From: Dysgonomonas sp. HGC4
Lineage (GTDB): Bacteria; Bacteroidota; Bacteroidia; Bacteroidales; Dysgonomonadaceae
Assembly: GCF_001261715.1 (NCBI RefSeq)
Contig: NZ_CVRU01000034.1
Span: 1 to 39,286 of the forward strand
DNA length: 39,286 bases
Reading direction: 5' to 3'
Shown: positions 1 through 7,346 of the stretch, piece by piece
How the letters are laid out: the number at the start of each line of letters is the position of its first letter
Numbering within the stretch: the first letter of the stretch is position 1
Translations under genes and position numbers: made by a program
Notes under the pieces: model-generated
Told to the model about the DNA's origin: nothing
The model's input: the letters and a program-made list of their open reading frames with translations, nothing else
Database searches by the model: none

Positions 1-7
1 GAGAGAG
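1..7. repeat. Tail of a (GA)n microsatellite at the window edge
   Basis: The window opens in GAGAGAG followed by CTAAGTAAT. The same junction occurs at 2923-2938, at the end of a 44-nt AG repeat. This is therefore probably the downstream end of a second GA microsatellite whose length cannot be seen. It stands 311 nt before the first start codon, exactly as in the second copy. Confidence 0.6.
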
Positions 8-318
8 CTAAGTAATACCTCTCCCCGCTTAAATAATTATTTATTCTTCAAATTTCCAGACAGAATTTTCTGTCTTTTTTTATTATTGCGTCTCTTTTAC
101 GCTTGTTTTTTAGCTTTACAATATTTCCCCAATAAATATATTGATAGTTGTCTCGGTAAACGCTTTCGTGTAACTGATTTGTTTTTTTGTTGTCGTTCAA
201 AATCGACACGAGCTATCCGTTTGCCTATGGCACAGCTATATCTGGCTGTGGCGTGTAGTGATTACATGCCGCTGCCTTTTTTTTATTTAAAATCCTATAA
301 ACACATTTCAAAATAATT
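8..318 (+). promoter_or_regulatory. Conserved structured leader, copy A
   Basis: This leader precedes the first paralogue operon and aligns without net indels to 2930-3240 (constant offset 2,922). By eye there are only about 14 differences over the last 200 nt. Three hairpins are visible: TCGGT/ACTGA (153-157 with 173-177, enclosing ACG/CGT), TGTCG/CGACA (191-195 with 204-208), and the terminator-like stem at 244-276. The C/T differences between copies in the first and third stems keep pairing through G-U wobbles. A weak -7-like box, TATTATTG, lies at 81-88. An open frame at 86-316 exists, but most differences in it change amino acids, so an RNA role fits better than a protein. No known riboswitch class was recognised. 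Confidence 0.65.
244..284 (+). terminator. Intrinsic-terminator-like hairpin in leader A
   Basis: The left arm 244-257 and right arm 263-276 form a 14-bp stem with one T-T mismatch and two G-U pairs around the loop GTGAT. Eight T residues follow directly (277-284). It sits 34 nt before the start codon at 319, so it should either attenuate transcription of the operon or end a short leader RNA. A competing six-base pairing, CACAGC (231-236) with GCTGTG (245-250), could open it. Confidence 0.7.
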
Positions 319-1056
319 ATGATAATGAGAAAATGTTTTCTATTAATTATTGGTTTATTATCTATGGGGATCTGTCGATCTCAGGTAGGAATAAATACGA
401 AGAATCCTCAAGGTATTTTCCATATCGATGCAAAAGCTAATACTGTAGGTACTAGTAATATCTCGGATGATATTCTTGTCGATTCGCAAGGTAATCTGGG
501 AATTGGTACTCTTTCTCCGAAAACAAAAGTGGACGTTGTTGGTAGTTTAAGCATTACAAATTCAAATGAAAATGATAAGTATATTCTGACCTCCAATAAT
601 ATTGGGGTTGGTACATGGCAAGACAATCCGGTAACGAAGGTCAATCGCATGTCGATATGTAAAGCGTCAGGAGTATTTGAAACCGTGGGTACAGCTTTGC
701 TGCCATGTGAGGCTCCGTTTACGTTTTCGGTAAATGAATTAAATCTGACCGCAACAGATGATGGCAGAATAAAAATAGATTCGGGACTTTATCTGGTGAT
801 TGTTGACTTTGATCTTTTGGGTTTGGATGAATACGGACAAGTAATGCTTCATAAGGCGGATGACAGCTATTTTTTATCAAACATATACCGAGGGAAAATG
901 GTTGGTCAATCGGTCTCCTTTCTGGCGGAAACTGCCGAAGAGATAAGAGTGCAAGTGGTAGCTAAAAAATATACTGCCGAAATAACCTATTTTGACTATC
1001 CGCCATTCTCTAACGTGAATTATGAGATAGAAATTAAAATCATACAACTACAATAA
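319..1056 (+). CDS. Secreted variable-domain surface protein, paralogue 1
   Basis: This is a 245-aa protein of unknown function and the first of three genes in a tight operon (4 nt to the next gene). A signal peptide covers about residues 1-21 and cleaves before QVGINT. The constant module follows: P.GIFHIDA at about 31-37, GNLGIGTLSP at about 58-67, and a YILTSNN..GTW box at about 88-99. The C-terminal half is beta-rich, with a SGLYLVIVDF strand resembling the G.Y.F strand of C1q/TNF-like jelly rolls, and ends in IIQLQ. The GVGT..P motif is common in Bacteroidota adhesin- or tail-fibre-like proteins. ATG codons at 319 and 325 are both possible; the double Met is conserved in paralogue 4. There is no lipobox and no Shine-Dalgarno sequence. 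Expression probably depends on the leader hairpin. Confidence 0.8.
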   Translation: MIMRKCFLLIIGLLSMGICRSQVGINTKNPQGIFHIDAKANTVGTSNISDDILVDSQGNLGIGTLSPKTKVDVVGSLSITNSNENDKYILTSNNIGVGTWQDNPVTKVNRMSICKASGVFETVGTALLPCEAPFTFSVNELNLTATDDGRIKIDSGLYLVIVDFDLLGLDEYGQVMLHKADDSYFLSNIYRGKMVGQSVSFLAETAEEIRVQVVAKKYTAEITYFDYPPFSNVNYEIEIKIIQLQ

Positions 1057-1060
1057 TATT

Positions 1061-1810
1061 ATGCCTCAAATTATGATAAAGAATGCATATTTATCTGTTC
1101 TGTTTATTCTCTTTTCGGGAGTAGTCAGTGCTCAGATAGGAATTAACACAGAATCTCCCTTAAGCTCAAGCTTACTACATATTGATGCTAAGAGAAATAC
1201 CTCAGGAAGCAGTAATACAACGGATGATGTTGTGGTGTCTTCGCAGGGATATTTGGGAGTTGGAACCACTAACCCTGCATCTAACTTATCGATCAATGGA
1301 ACCTTCAGAATGAATGATGGTACTCAGAGAGACGGCTATGTATTGGTTAGTAATGCCGATGGTATAGCATCTTGGCAAAGAGTGATTGTCAATAGATATG
1401 TAGTTTGGAGATTATCGGGGTCACAAGATTTTGAGGATTATGGGGTCAGTAAACCGATCTACGATCCTTTGCAAGCTACCTCAGCTTTGTTGAGAAACGA
1501 GATTGTAGGTTGCTCCGAAAGTGCAGGAGTACTCACTTTGCCCGCAGGGAGATACTTGTTTTCGGCTAATGGCGATCAGGCAATGACCGAATATGGAACG
1601 GTTGATATACTAATGGATGGTATTATCACACACTCGCTGATGGCTGTAAATTCATTGGGCGGCGGGTCGTTTATCTTTATGTTAGAAGCACCTACTAAGT
1701 TGCAACTCAATTTTACTCATATTGATGTTGACACACCTTCGTACACTAATCTTCCATTTAAAACTGGTTATAGTTATGTAACAACTATTATTCAGCTCGA
1801 AAACATTTAA
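1061..1810 (+). CDS. Secreted variable-domain surface protein, paralogue 2
   Basis: This 249-aa paralogue is separated by 4 nt from the previous gene and 11 nt from the next, so it is cotranscribed. The signal peptide ends near VVSAQ, and the mature protein begins QIGINTESP. The constant module is kept: LLHIDA, GYLGVGTTNP, then DGYVLVSNADGIASW. The C-terminal domain is unrelated in detail to that of paralogue 1 but keeps a PAGRYLFSA strand and a terminal TTIIQLENI strand. The start could also be the second Met (1073), which gives a more usual signal peptide. The function is unknown; a secreted beta-sandwich adhesin or binding protein is inferred. Confidence 0.8.
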   Translation: MPQIMIKNAYLSVLFILFSGVVSAQIGINTESPLSSSLLHIDAKRNTSGSSNTTDDVVVSSQGYLGVGTTNPASNLSINGTFRMNDGTQRDGYVLVSNADGIASWQRVIVNRYVVWRLSGSQDFEDYGVSKPIYDPLQATSALLRNEIVGCSESAGVLTLPAGRYLFSANGDQAMTEYGTVDILMDGIITHSLMAVNSLGGGSFIFMLEAPTKLQLNFTHIDVDTPSYTNLPFKTGYSYVTTIIQLENI

Positions 1811-1821
1811 AAATATTTTGT

Positions 1822-2598
1822 ATGGTATTTCCTTTAAATTTACGAATATATATATATTCTTTTCTTATTCTTTTACCTGTTTGCTGTTATGCTCAGGTGG
1901 GAGTAAATACAATCAGCCCTATCGGTGTTTTCCACATAGATGCTCAGGGTAATACGAGTGGTGGTACAAACTTTTCGGATGATATTATTATTGATTCTAA
2001 CGGTAATGTGGGGTTGGGTACTTTAACTCCTCAGGCTAGTTTTGATATTACAGGCAAGCTGAGGTTTTCCGATAATTCGACTACTGATTTTACCGATTAT
2101 ATTCTGGCTTCGGACCAAAACGGAAAGGCTTCGTGGAAAAACTACTTAATAGCTCTCAGATACAAAACAATAGAATGGAGGCTCGATAATGCTGCTTGGG
2201 GAGAGATAAATGCATCCTCTAATGTCTTTACCTTATCGGGTACCCCCACTCTAAAAACCGAGCTTGGGGCTTCTACAACAGCAGCGAGTCTTACTGTGCC
2301 TAAGGGCAGATATCTTATCTTTATGGCAGGCGACATAGAGAATGTAAGCGAGTATGCCGAAGTGAGGCTTCTTAGAAATGGCAACCCGATTATGAGTCCA
2401 ACTTATATAAGGGCATTGTCGGCAAGTGCAACCTATGTAGAGTTTACCGCACCAGAAACCTTGAGTATAGAGTTTGAAGTGTTTAATATAAATAGAGATG
2501 AAAATACGGCAATACCTTTTCTTGATACATTACCTTTTGCTAAACCTAATCATGTTTGGGCAGAACTTGTTTTGTTAGGTCTTGATGTGGGAGGATGA
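1822..2598 (+). CDS. Secreted variable-domain surface protein, paralogue 3
   Basis: This is the last gene of the first operon and encodes 258 aa. The signal peptide runs to about residue 24 (PVCCYAQ), followed by VGVNTISPIGVFHIDA, NVGLGTLTP and YILASDQNGKASW. The variable domain contains PKGRYLIFMAGD, matching the G-r-Y strand of its siblings. The C-terminus differs from the others (LLGLDVGG). The CC in the signal region does not form a good lipobox. A strong hairpin 24 nt downstream closes the operon. The function is unknown. Confidence 0.8.
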   Translation: MVFPLNLRIYIYSFLILLPVCCYAQVGVNTISPIGVFHIDAQGNTSGGTNFSDDIIIDSNGNVGLGTLTPQASFDITGKLRFSDNSTTDFTDYILASDQNGKASWKNYLIALRYKTIEWRLDNAAWGEINASSNVFTLSGTPTLKTELGASTTAASLTVPKGRYLIFMAGDIENVSEYAEVRLLRNGNPIMSPTYIRALSASATYVEFTAPETLSIEFEVFNINRDENTAIPFLDTLPFAKPNHVWAELVLLGLDVGG

Positions 2599-2622
2599 GG
2601 ATAGTTGTTTAATAAATAGCCA

Positions 2623-2673
2623 GTTAAAAGGGTGAAGTTTTTCTGAATCTTACCCTTTTAACCGTCCTTTATT
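2623..2673 (+). terminator. Terminator of the first paralogue operon
   Basis: GTTAAAAGGGT (2623-2633) pairs perfectly with ACCCTTTTAAC (2652-2662). Inner AAG/CTT pairing extends the stem across one bulged base. A T-rich but interrupted tract follows (CGTCCTTTATT). Confidence 0.6.
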
Positions 2674-2741
2674 AATGTCGTTATAGTGTCTCCTTAAAAT
2701 AATGTGTAAGAGTGTATCGTGTTGTTTATTGTATGTTATTC

Positions 2742-2773
2742 TTTGTATCATAAAATATTATTCTTTATATTTG
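2742..2773 (+). promoter_or_regulatory. Bacteroidota-type promoter of the second paralogue operon
   Basis: TTTG (2742-2745), 20 nt of spacing and TATATTTG (2766-2773) match the TTTG / TAnnTTTG consensus exactly. Transcription should start near 2780. That puts the AG microsatellite, the structured leader and the terminator-like hairpin all inside a roughly 460-nt 5' UTR. Confidence 0.65.
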
Positions 2774-2884
2774 CCTCTGTGAAATAACTCTTTACAAGAA
2801 TAATGACAATAAAATTAACAAACATATCTATTTGTAATAATCTAAATTTTAACTATTTAGGTTTGGATATGTGTGTTGAAATAT

Positions 2885-3240
<356 letters not shown>

Positions 3241-4119
3241 ATGACAATGAGAAAATGTTTTCTGTTAATTATCAGTTTATTATCTATCGGGTTCAGTAGG
3301 GCTCAGGTAGGAATAAATACCTTATATCCCCAAGGCATATTTCACCTCGATGCTAAAGGAGATACGGGTAGTACTGGCACAAATTTTTCGGACGATGTAG
3401 TAGTTACTGCCAAAGGAAATGTGGGTATTGGTACTTTGTCTCCTTCTACGAAGCTGCAAGTAAACACCTCCGATGGTAAGCCATTTATACGTATACAAGA
3501 TCCCTCGGAAGAGGTGAGCGATGGTAAATATCTGGTCTCGGACGAGAATGGTGCAGGCTCGTGGGTTCCTAAAGCTCAGTTATCGGGTAAGGTGTATCGG
3601 ATGACGAGTCCGTCTGAGAAAGTAATAACATACAAAGCGGGCGAAGAATCGGCAGTTCTTTTCAATAAAATAAAAGAGGACGATGGCAGCCTCATCGAAA
3701 ATACCGATGGCGGTTATATAAAAATAAATGCCGATGGTAATTATATATTCACTCTTCGTTGGTTTGGATCGGTTGGTAGCCCTCTCGTATCAGTACCCAA
3801 TCTGAATGGTGTATTTTTTGAAGAGCTTCTGACTGAAGTAAAAATCAAAAAAGTAGTTGCAGGCGTTATTCAACTCGAAGATTCGGATCATGCTTTAGTA
3901 GCAGTAAACAGATCGAGAAGTTATGCAATAACGAGTCGTTATGCTTTTGCCGTTTCTCTTTTTGTTCCAGATGTAAAGAAAGGAGAGATTTATGTTCTTG
4001 TAGTAAAGCCTAGCCAAAGGTTGGGTAAAGATTGGGATATTGCTATGGGGCTGAATGCTACTCAGGGACAGTTCGATAATATTATTTACTTCCCTAGTTT
4101 AACCATATACAACATCTAA
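3241..4119 (+). CDS. Secreted variable-domain surface protein, paralogue 4
   Basis: This is the first gene of the second operon, 292 aa. Its first 20 codons are nearly identical to paralogue 1 (M.MRKCFLLII.LLS). The mature start QVGINTLYPQGIFHLDA, the NVGIGTLSP motif and KYLVSDENGAGSW follow in the usual order. The C-terminal domain is longer than in the first operon, has ADGNYIFTLRWFG as the G.Y.F strand, and ends SLTIYNI. There are 99 nt to the next gene with no leader copy. The protein is exported; its function and ligand are unknown. Confidence 0.8.
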   Translation: MTMRKCFLLIISLLSIGFSRAQVGINTLYPQGIFHLDAKGDTGSTGTNFSDDVVVTAKGNVGIGTLSPSTKLQVNTSDGKPFIRIQDPSEEVSDGKYLVSDENGAGSWVPKAQLSGKVYRMTSPSEKVITYKAGEESAVLFNKIKEDDGSLIENTDGGYIKINADGNYIFTLRWFGSVGSPLVSVPNLNGVFFEELLTEVKIKKVVAGVIQLEDSDHALVAVNRSRSYAITSRYAFAVSLFVPDVKKGEIYVLVVKPSQRLGKDWDIAMGLNATQGQFDNIIYFPSLTIYNI

Positions 4120-4218
4120 GGTTATAGCCCTGATAAGTCTTTAAGGGGAATGGTAATAAACATAAATTGTTATGACCCAAAGACATGTAATTGAATACTT
4201 TTATTTATTTAATGCTGA

Positions 4219-5049
4219 ATGAAGATGAACAGATATTTATATCTCTTACTTTTATTTGTTTCGATAGAGTCTGTTGCTCAAATAGGTATAAACACTTCCG
4301 ATGTGATGGGAGTATTTCACCTCGATGGGAAAAAAGATAATACTGTGGGAGCAATAACTCCCGCACAAGAATCTAACGATATTTTTGTTGACAATGAGGG
4401 AAACATGGGAGTGGGTACTTTAACTCCTACTGCTAGACTTCATTTAAAGTCGGACGAGCTTTATGGCGCTTTCAAGCTTAGCGATGGTACTCAAGGTTTG
4501 CAACGTGTATTACTGGGCGATGCTGATGGTAATGCCTATTGGGGTCTGATAAAAGGGCAGGGAGGGTCTATCGTAAAGATGGAATCCAAGCCAATAAATT
4601 TTCGCTACAATGTAACGGGTGTAATGCCTCTGAATGTGACGGATAATATGATAAAGATTCCCAATGAAGGGTCTTTTGCCTTTATGTTGAGATGGGTTCC
4701 CCGTTTGATGAAAGATGGGATAACTTCATGGGATGATCCTACCATGCTTTATTCTCGCTCGGTAATTATACAGTATAATCTGATGCTAAGACGAGCAGGG
4801 CAGTTAGATACTGTATTGTATTCAATAGAGTCGCGCCCCTTTATGCAGATTTTGAATTATCAGTCGTTGTTTGAGATATTTGTAGCACAAAATTTAAAGA
4901 AAGATGACAGCATTTACCTTACCGTAAAGTTAGCTAGTACGGGTGATATTGATACCAATGTATTTTTATATGTCAATCCCAATGATGTGTCGAGTGTCGA
5001 GAGTCAGATGGCAACAGAATCGGGAGCTCTAATCTTTTATAAATTATAA
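4219..5049 (+). CDS. Secreted variable-domain surface protein, paralogue 5
   Basis: This 276-aa protein has a signal peptide to about residue 20 (VSIESVAQ) and then IGINTSDVMGVFHLDGKKDN. It carries an insertion (AITPAQESND) before NMGVGTLTPTARL, then RVLLGDADGNAYW in place of the usual LVSD box. The C-terminal domain shares EGSFAFMLRW with paralogue 4 and ends LIFYKL. Paralogues 4, 5 and 6 are closer to each other in the C-terminal half than to 1-3. Only 4 nt separate it from the next gene. The function is unknown. Confidence 0.8.
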   Translation: MKMNRYLYLLLLFVSIESVAQIGINTSDVMGVFHLDGKKDNTVGAITPAQESNDIFVDNEGNMGVGTLTPTARLHLKSDELYGAFKLSDGTQGLQRVLLGDADGNAYWGLIKGQGGSIVKMESKPINFRYNVTGVMPLNVTDNMIKIPNEGSFAFMLRWVPRLMKDGITSWDDPTMLYSRSVIIQYNLMLRRAGQLDTVLYSIESRPFMQILNYQSLFEIFVAQNLKKDDSIYLTVKLASTGDIDTNVFLYVNPNDVSSVESQMATESGALIFYKL

Positions 5050-5053
5050 TCTC

Positions 5054-5944
5054 ATGAAAAAAACAGTATATTTTATAGCCCTTGCGGGTAGTCTGCTGTG
5101 TACAATATCTATATCATCGCAAATAGGGATAAAGACCGATTATCCCCGATCGTTATTTCATATTGATGCCGCTGGCGATAATGCTCAAAATTTGAGTGCT
5201 ACGCTTACAGAAGCTCAGATATCTAATGATGTTGTAATGTCTTCCGACGGTAAACTTGGCATAGGTGTGTTGAATCCGCAAACAAAACTGGATATTGTAA
5301 ATAACAAAGCAGTAACAGGAGTAGATAGTGGATTGAGGCTTACTCCCGGTTATGGAAGTCCCTCTATTCTGGCGTTGCAGCCCGATGGTGTAACCAATAA
5401 GTGGGAAGCAAACCCATCGTTGGGGCAGATAGGTTATTTTACGGCAACCGTAGGTCAGTCTTTTTCGTACGGAATACCTCAACGCGTGAAGTTGTCGCCT
5501 CAAAGTGGCAGCATAATCTTAACGAACGAAACAGAGATAAGAGTTCCTACCGAAGGACGGTATTTATTTACTCTAACCATAACAGGGTTGTCTGATGTTA
5601 CATTTCCTGCTCTTTCGGGAATGTCTCTTTTCAGTTTATATGTTTATCTGTCAAGGAATGATACTTTGGGCGACGATCTTATAAATAATGAATATTATCC
5701 AGCCATAGGAAATGATCTGATGGATGTAATCGAATTTTATCAGGCCGTTAATCCTCCCGATTTTAGAGCCGTTACTCCAGCTTACATGTCGTTTACAACC
5801 TCCTTGTATGCAGGTTATTGTAAGCCTAGTGATTTTTTTACTATCCGATTTTCTCCTACTATTGGTTTCTCTCAAAATCCGATAACGGATGTGTTCAAAA
5901 TCAATCCCGATTGTAAGATTCTAATAACCATTTATAATATCTAA
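5054..5944 (+). CDS. Secreted variable-domain surface protein, paralogue 6
   Basis: This 296-aa protein is the most divergent family member. It has a signal peptide (ISISSQ), then IGIKTDYPRSLFHIDAAGDN, an insert with LTEAQISNDV like that of paralogue 5, KLGIGVLNPQTKLDI, and a degenerate ILALQPDGVTNKW box. EGRYLFTLTITG marks the shared beta strand, and the C-terminus LITIYNI matches paralogue 4. It is the last gene of the operon; a perfect 12-bp hairpin follows 18 nt later. The function is unknown. Confidence 0.8.
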   Translation: MKKTVYFIALAGSLLCTISISSQIGIKTDYPRSLFHIDAAGDNAQNLSATLTEAQISNDVVMSSDGKLGIGVLNPQTKLDIVNNKAVTGVDSGLRLTPGYGSPSILALQPDGVTNKWEANPSLGQIGYFTATVGQSFSYGIPQRVKLSPQSGSIILTNETEIRVPTEGRYLFTLTITGLSDVTFPALSGMSLFSLYVYLSRNDTLGDDLINNEYYPAIGNDLMDVIEFYQAVNPPDFRAVTPAYMSFTTSLYAGYCKPSDFFTIRFSPTIGFSQNPITDVFKINPDCKILITIYNI

Positions 5945-5962
5945 ATAGTACCGTCTATATCT

Positions 5963-6015
5963 CTGAATTTTATCTATACAGTATAATAACAAGTACGGAT
6001 AAAATTCAGATTTTT
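5963..6015 (+). terminator. Terminator of the second paralogue operon
   Basis: CTGAATTTTATC (5963-5974) pairs perfectly with GATAAAATTCAG (5998-6009) around a 23-nt loop, followed by ATTTTT (6010-6015). The T tract directly abuts the ATG at 6016, so the next gene has no room for its own separate leader if transcribed by read-through. Confidence 0.7.
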
Positions 6016-6711
6016 ATGATTACACTTTCTTTTGACGACACACAAATCAGTATTCCTCAATCGTGGAGCGACATTCGTTTAGGTGACTATGAGCGTTGGT
6101 TTCAGGTAGAGCCTAAAGATCGCTTGGAGCAAATACAATTGATAGCCAATGTATGTGGTATAGATGTAGAGTTGTTGTTGAATAACCCTACTCAGATATT
6201 TGATACAATTGTAGATATTGTAAAATTTGTATTTGAAGAGTATCATGGCGAACCTACAAATAAGGTTGATGTTGATGGGGTTGCTTACGGCGTATCATTT
6301 ACCGAAGAGCTTACACTAGCCGAGTGGGTTGATATAGAGGCAGTATTTGAGTCGGATTCGCAATCGCGCTTGTCGGATATACTATCTATACTCTGCCGAC
6401 CAGCGGGCGAAAGTTATGATAGTAAAGTTTCGGAAGGTCGTAAAGAATTGTTTTCTAATTTAACGATGAATGAAGCATTGCCGTTGCTCGCTTTTTTTTT
6501 GCGACAAAAAGAGAGATTTCAGAGCGTTTCGAACCTTTATTCAGAGGTAAAGCAACAGGCAAACCAATATCTCCTTCTTACTCGCAGTTTTGCAGAAAAT
6601 GGGGATGGTACAAAATCGTTGCCGATTTGGCAGAGGATAAGATTCTACTTTTTGATGAAATCCTTAAAAAAACAGTTGTCGAAATTTTCGGATTCCTCCT
6701 TTATCGAGTAG
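6016..6711 (+). CDS. Phage tail-assembly-chaperone-like protein (frame 0 product)
   Basis: This 231-aa cytoplasmic protein has no signal peptide, unlike its neighbours. The opening ISIPQSWSDIRLGDYERW, the central LTLAEWVDIE, and a helical stretch LSDILSILCRPAGE resemble proteins encoded ahead of tape-measure genes in Bacteroidota phages and prophages. That likeness is from memory of the family pattern, not a search. A T9 run (6492-6500) and an A7 run (6666-6672) lie in the 3' part, where the -1 frame is also protein-like to 6767. No other phage genes flank it, so it is an orphan or relic. The start is fixed by the preceding terminator and the IPQSW motif, which needs this N-terminus. Confidence 0.55.
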   Translation: MITLSFDDTQISIPQSWSDIRLGDYERWFQVEPKDRLEQIQLIANVCGIDVELLLNNPTQIFDTIVDIVKFVFEEYHGEPTNKVDVDGVAYGVSFTEELTLAEWVDIEAVFESDSQSRLSDILSILCRPAGESYDSKVSEGRKELFSNLTMNEALPLLAFFLRQKERFQSVSNLYSEVKQQANQYLLLTRSFAENGDGTKSLPIWQRIRFYFLMKSLKKQLSKFSDSSFIE

Positions 6712-6767
6712 ATAAGGGGCAGGCTGAAGACGAGCAAGAAAAGTTTCAGGCACAAATAAGAAGATAG
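6492..6767 (+). other. Overlapping -1 frame, candidate programmed-frameshift extension
   Basis: From the T9 run the -1 frame stays open to TAG at 6765-6767. It encodes about 90 residues, including RKWGWYKIVADLAED, KILLFDEILKKTVVEIF, GFLLYRVDKGQ and a charged tail ending QAQIRR. It has no ATG, so it could be made only by slippage, on T TTT TTT at 6492-6500 or A AAA AAA at 6666-6672. A -1 slip would give a 250-aa fusion, 19 residues longer than frame 0. Tail chaperones such as lambda G/GT are made this way. A frameshift mutation in a decaying gene is the alternative. Confidence 0.45.
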
Positions 6768-6789
6768 TTGTTGCAATTGTCTACAAGCT

Positions 6790-6823
6790 AAAAGCATCAG
6801 GTTTTTAAAATCGGGTGCTTTTA
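6790..6823 (+). terminator. Probable terminator after the phage-like gene
   Basis: AAAAGCATC (6790-6798) pairs with GGTGCTTTT (6814-6822), including one wobble. The T tract is short and broken, so strength is uncertain. Confidence 0.5.
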
Positions 6824-7014
6824 CTGTATTGTACCTAATCGGACAAAATTATAAGCAAAAAGAGCAAGAGTAAAATAAGGGTCTGCATCTATGTTTGTAC
6901 TTTAAATAAAGTTAATCTTTTACCGAGTACAATAAATATGAAGAAAGTTATAAGTATTACTTTTATGATGTATCAAATTTGTCTCTTCAGATTTGGTGGT
7001 TCTATTTATTTTGC

Positions 7015-7054
<40 letters not shown>

Positions 7055-7169
7055 CGCGTGTCAAGGTACTAAAAAGATACCATTTAGCCAAATATTTATA
7101 TGGGAAAGTAGTAGATTCTTTGTCTTGCAAAGATCTCTATTTTATGTCGTTTTTTTCCTCTTTTGTCGG

Positions 7170-7188
7170 AGGGGAGAAACCCCTTTTT
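7170..7188 (+). terminator. Terminator-like hairpin in the susC leader
   Basis: AGGGG (7170-7174) and CCCCT (7180-7184) enclose AGAAA and run into TTTTT (7184-7188). The stem is short but GC-rich. It lies 158 nt before the susC start and could attenuate the operon. Confidence 0.45.
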
Positions 7189-7346
7189 GTTTACCCGAAA
7201 ATGAAATATATCAACTAAAAAAAATGAAAATATTTGAAGATCCATTCCCAATATGTAAGTAGGTCGGGGGCTATGATAACCGATCGGAGTCGTAAAAAGG
7301 TTTCAGACCTTATTTAATAAAATAACACTTTAAATCTATATCTAAA

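Noticed and set aside
86-316. 76-codon open frame repeated at 3008-3238
   Set aside because: It starts at TTG, most differences between the two copies are non-synonymous, and the conserved bases form hairpins including a terminator. It is better explained as leader RNA.
4120-4218. Third copy of the structured leader between paralogues 4 and 5
   Set aside because: The gap has no similarity to the leader and no strong hairpin.
6016-6767. A larger prophage
   Set aside because: Only this gene looks phage-derived. Neighbours on both sides are surface-protein and glycan genes, and no integrase or attachment repeats were seen.
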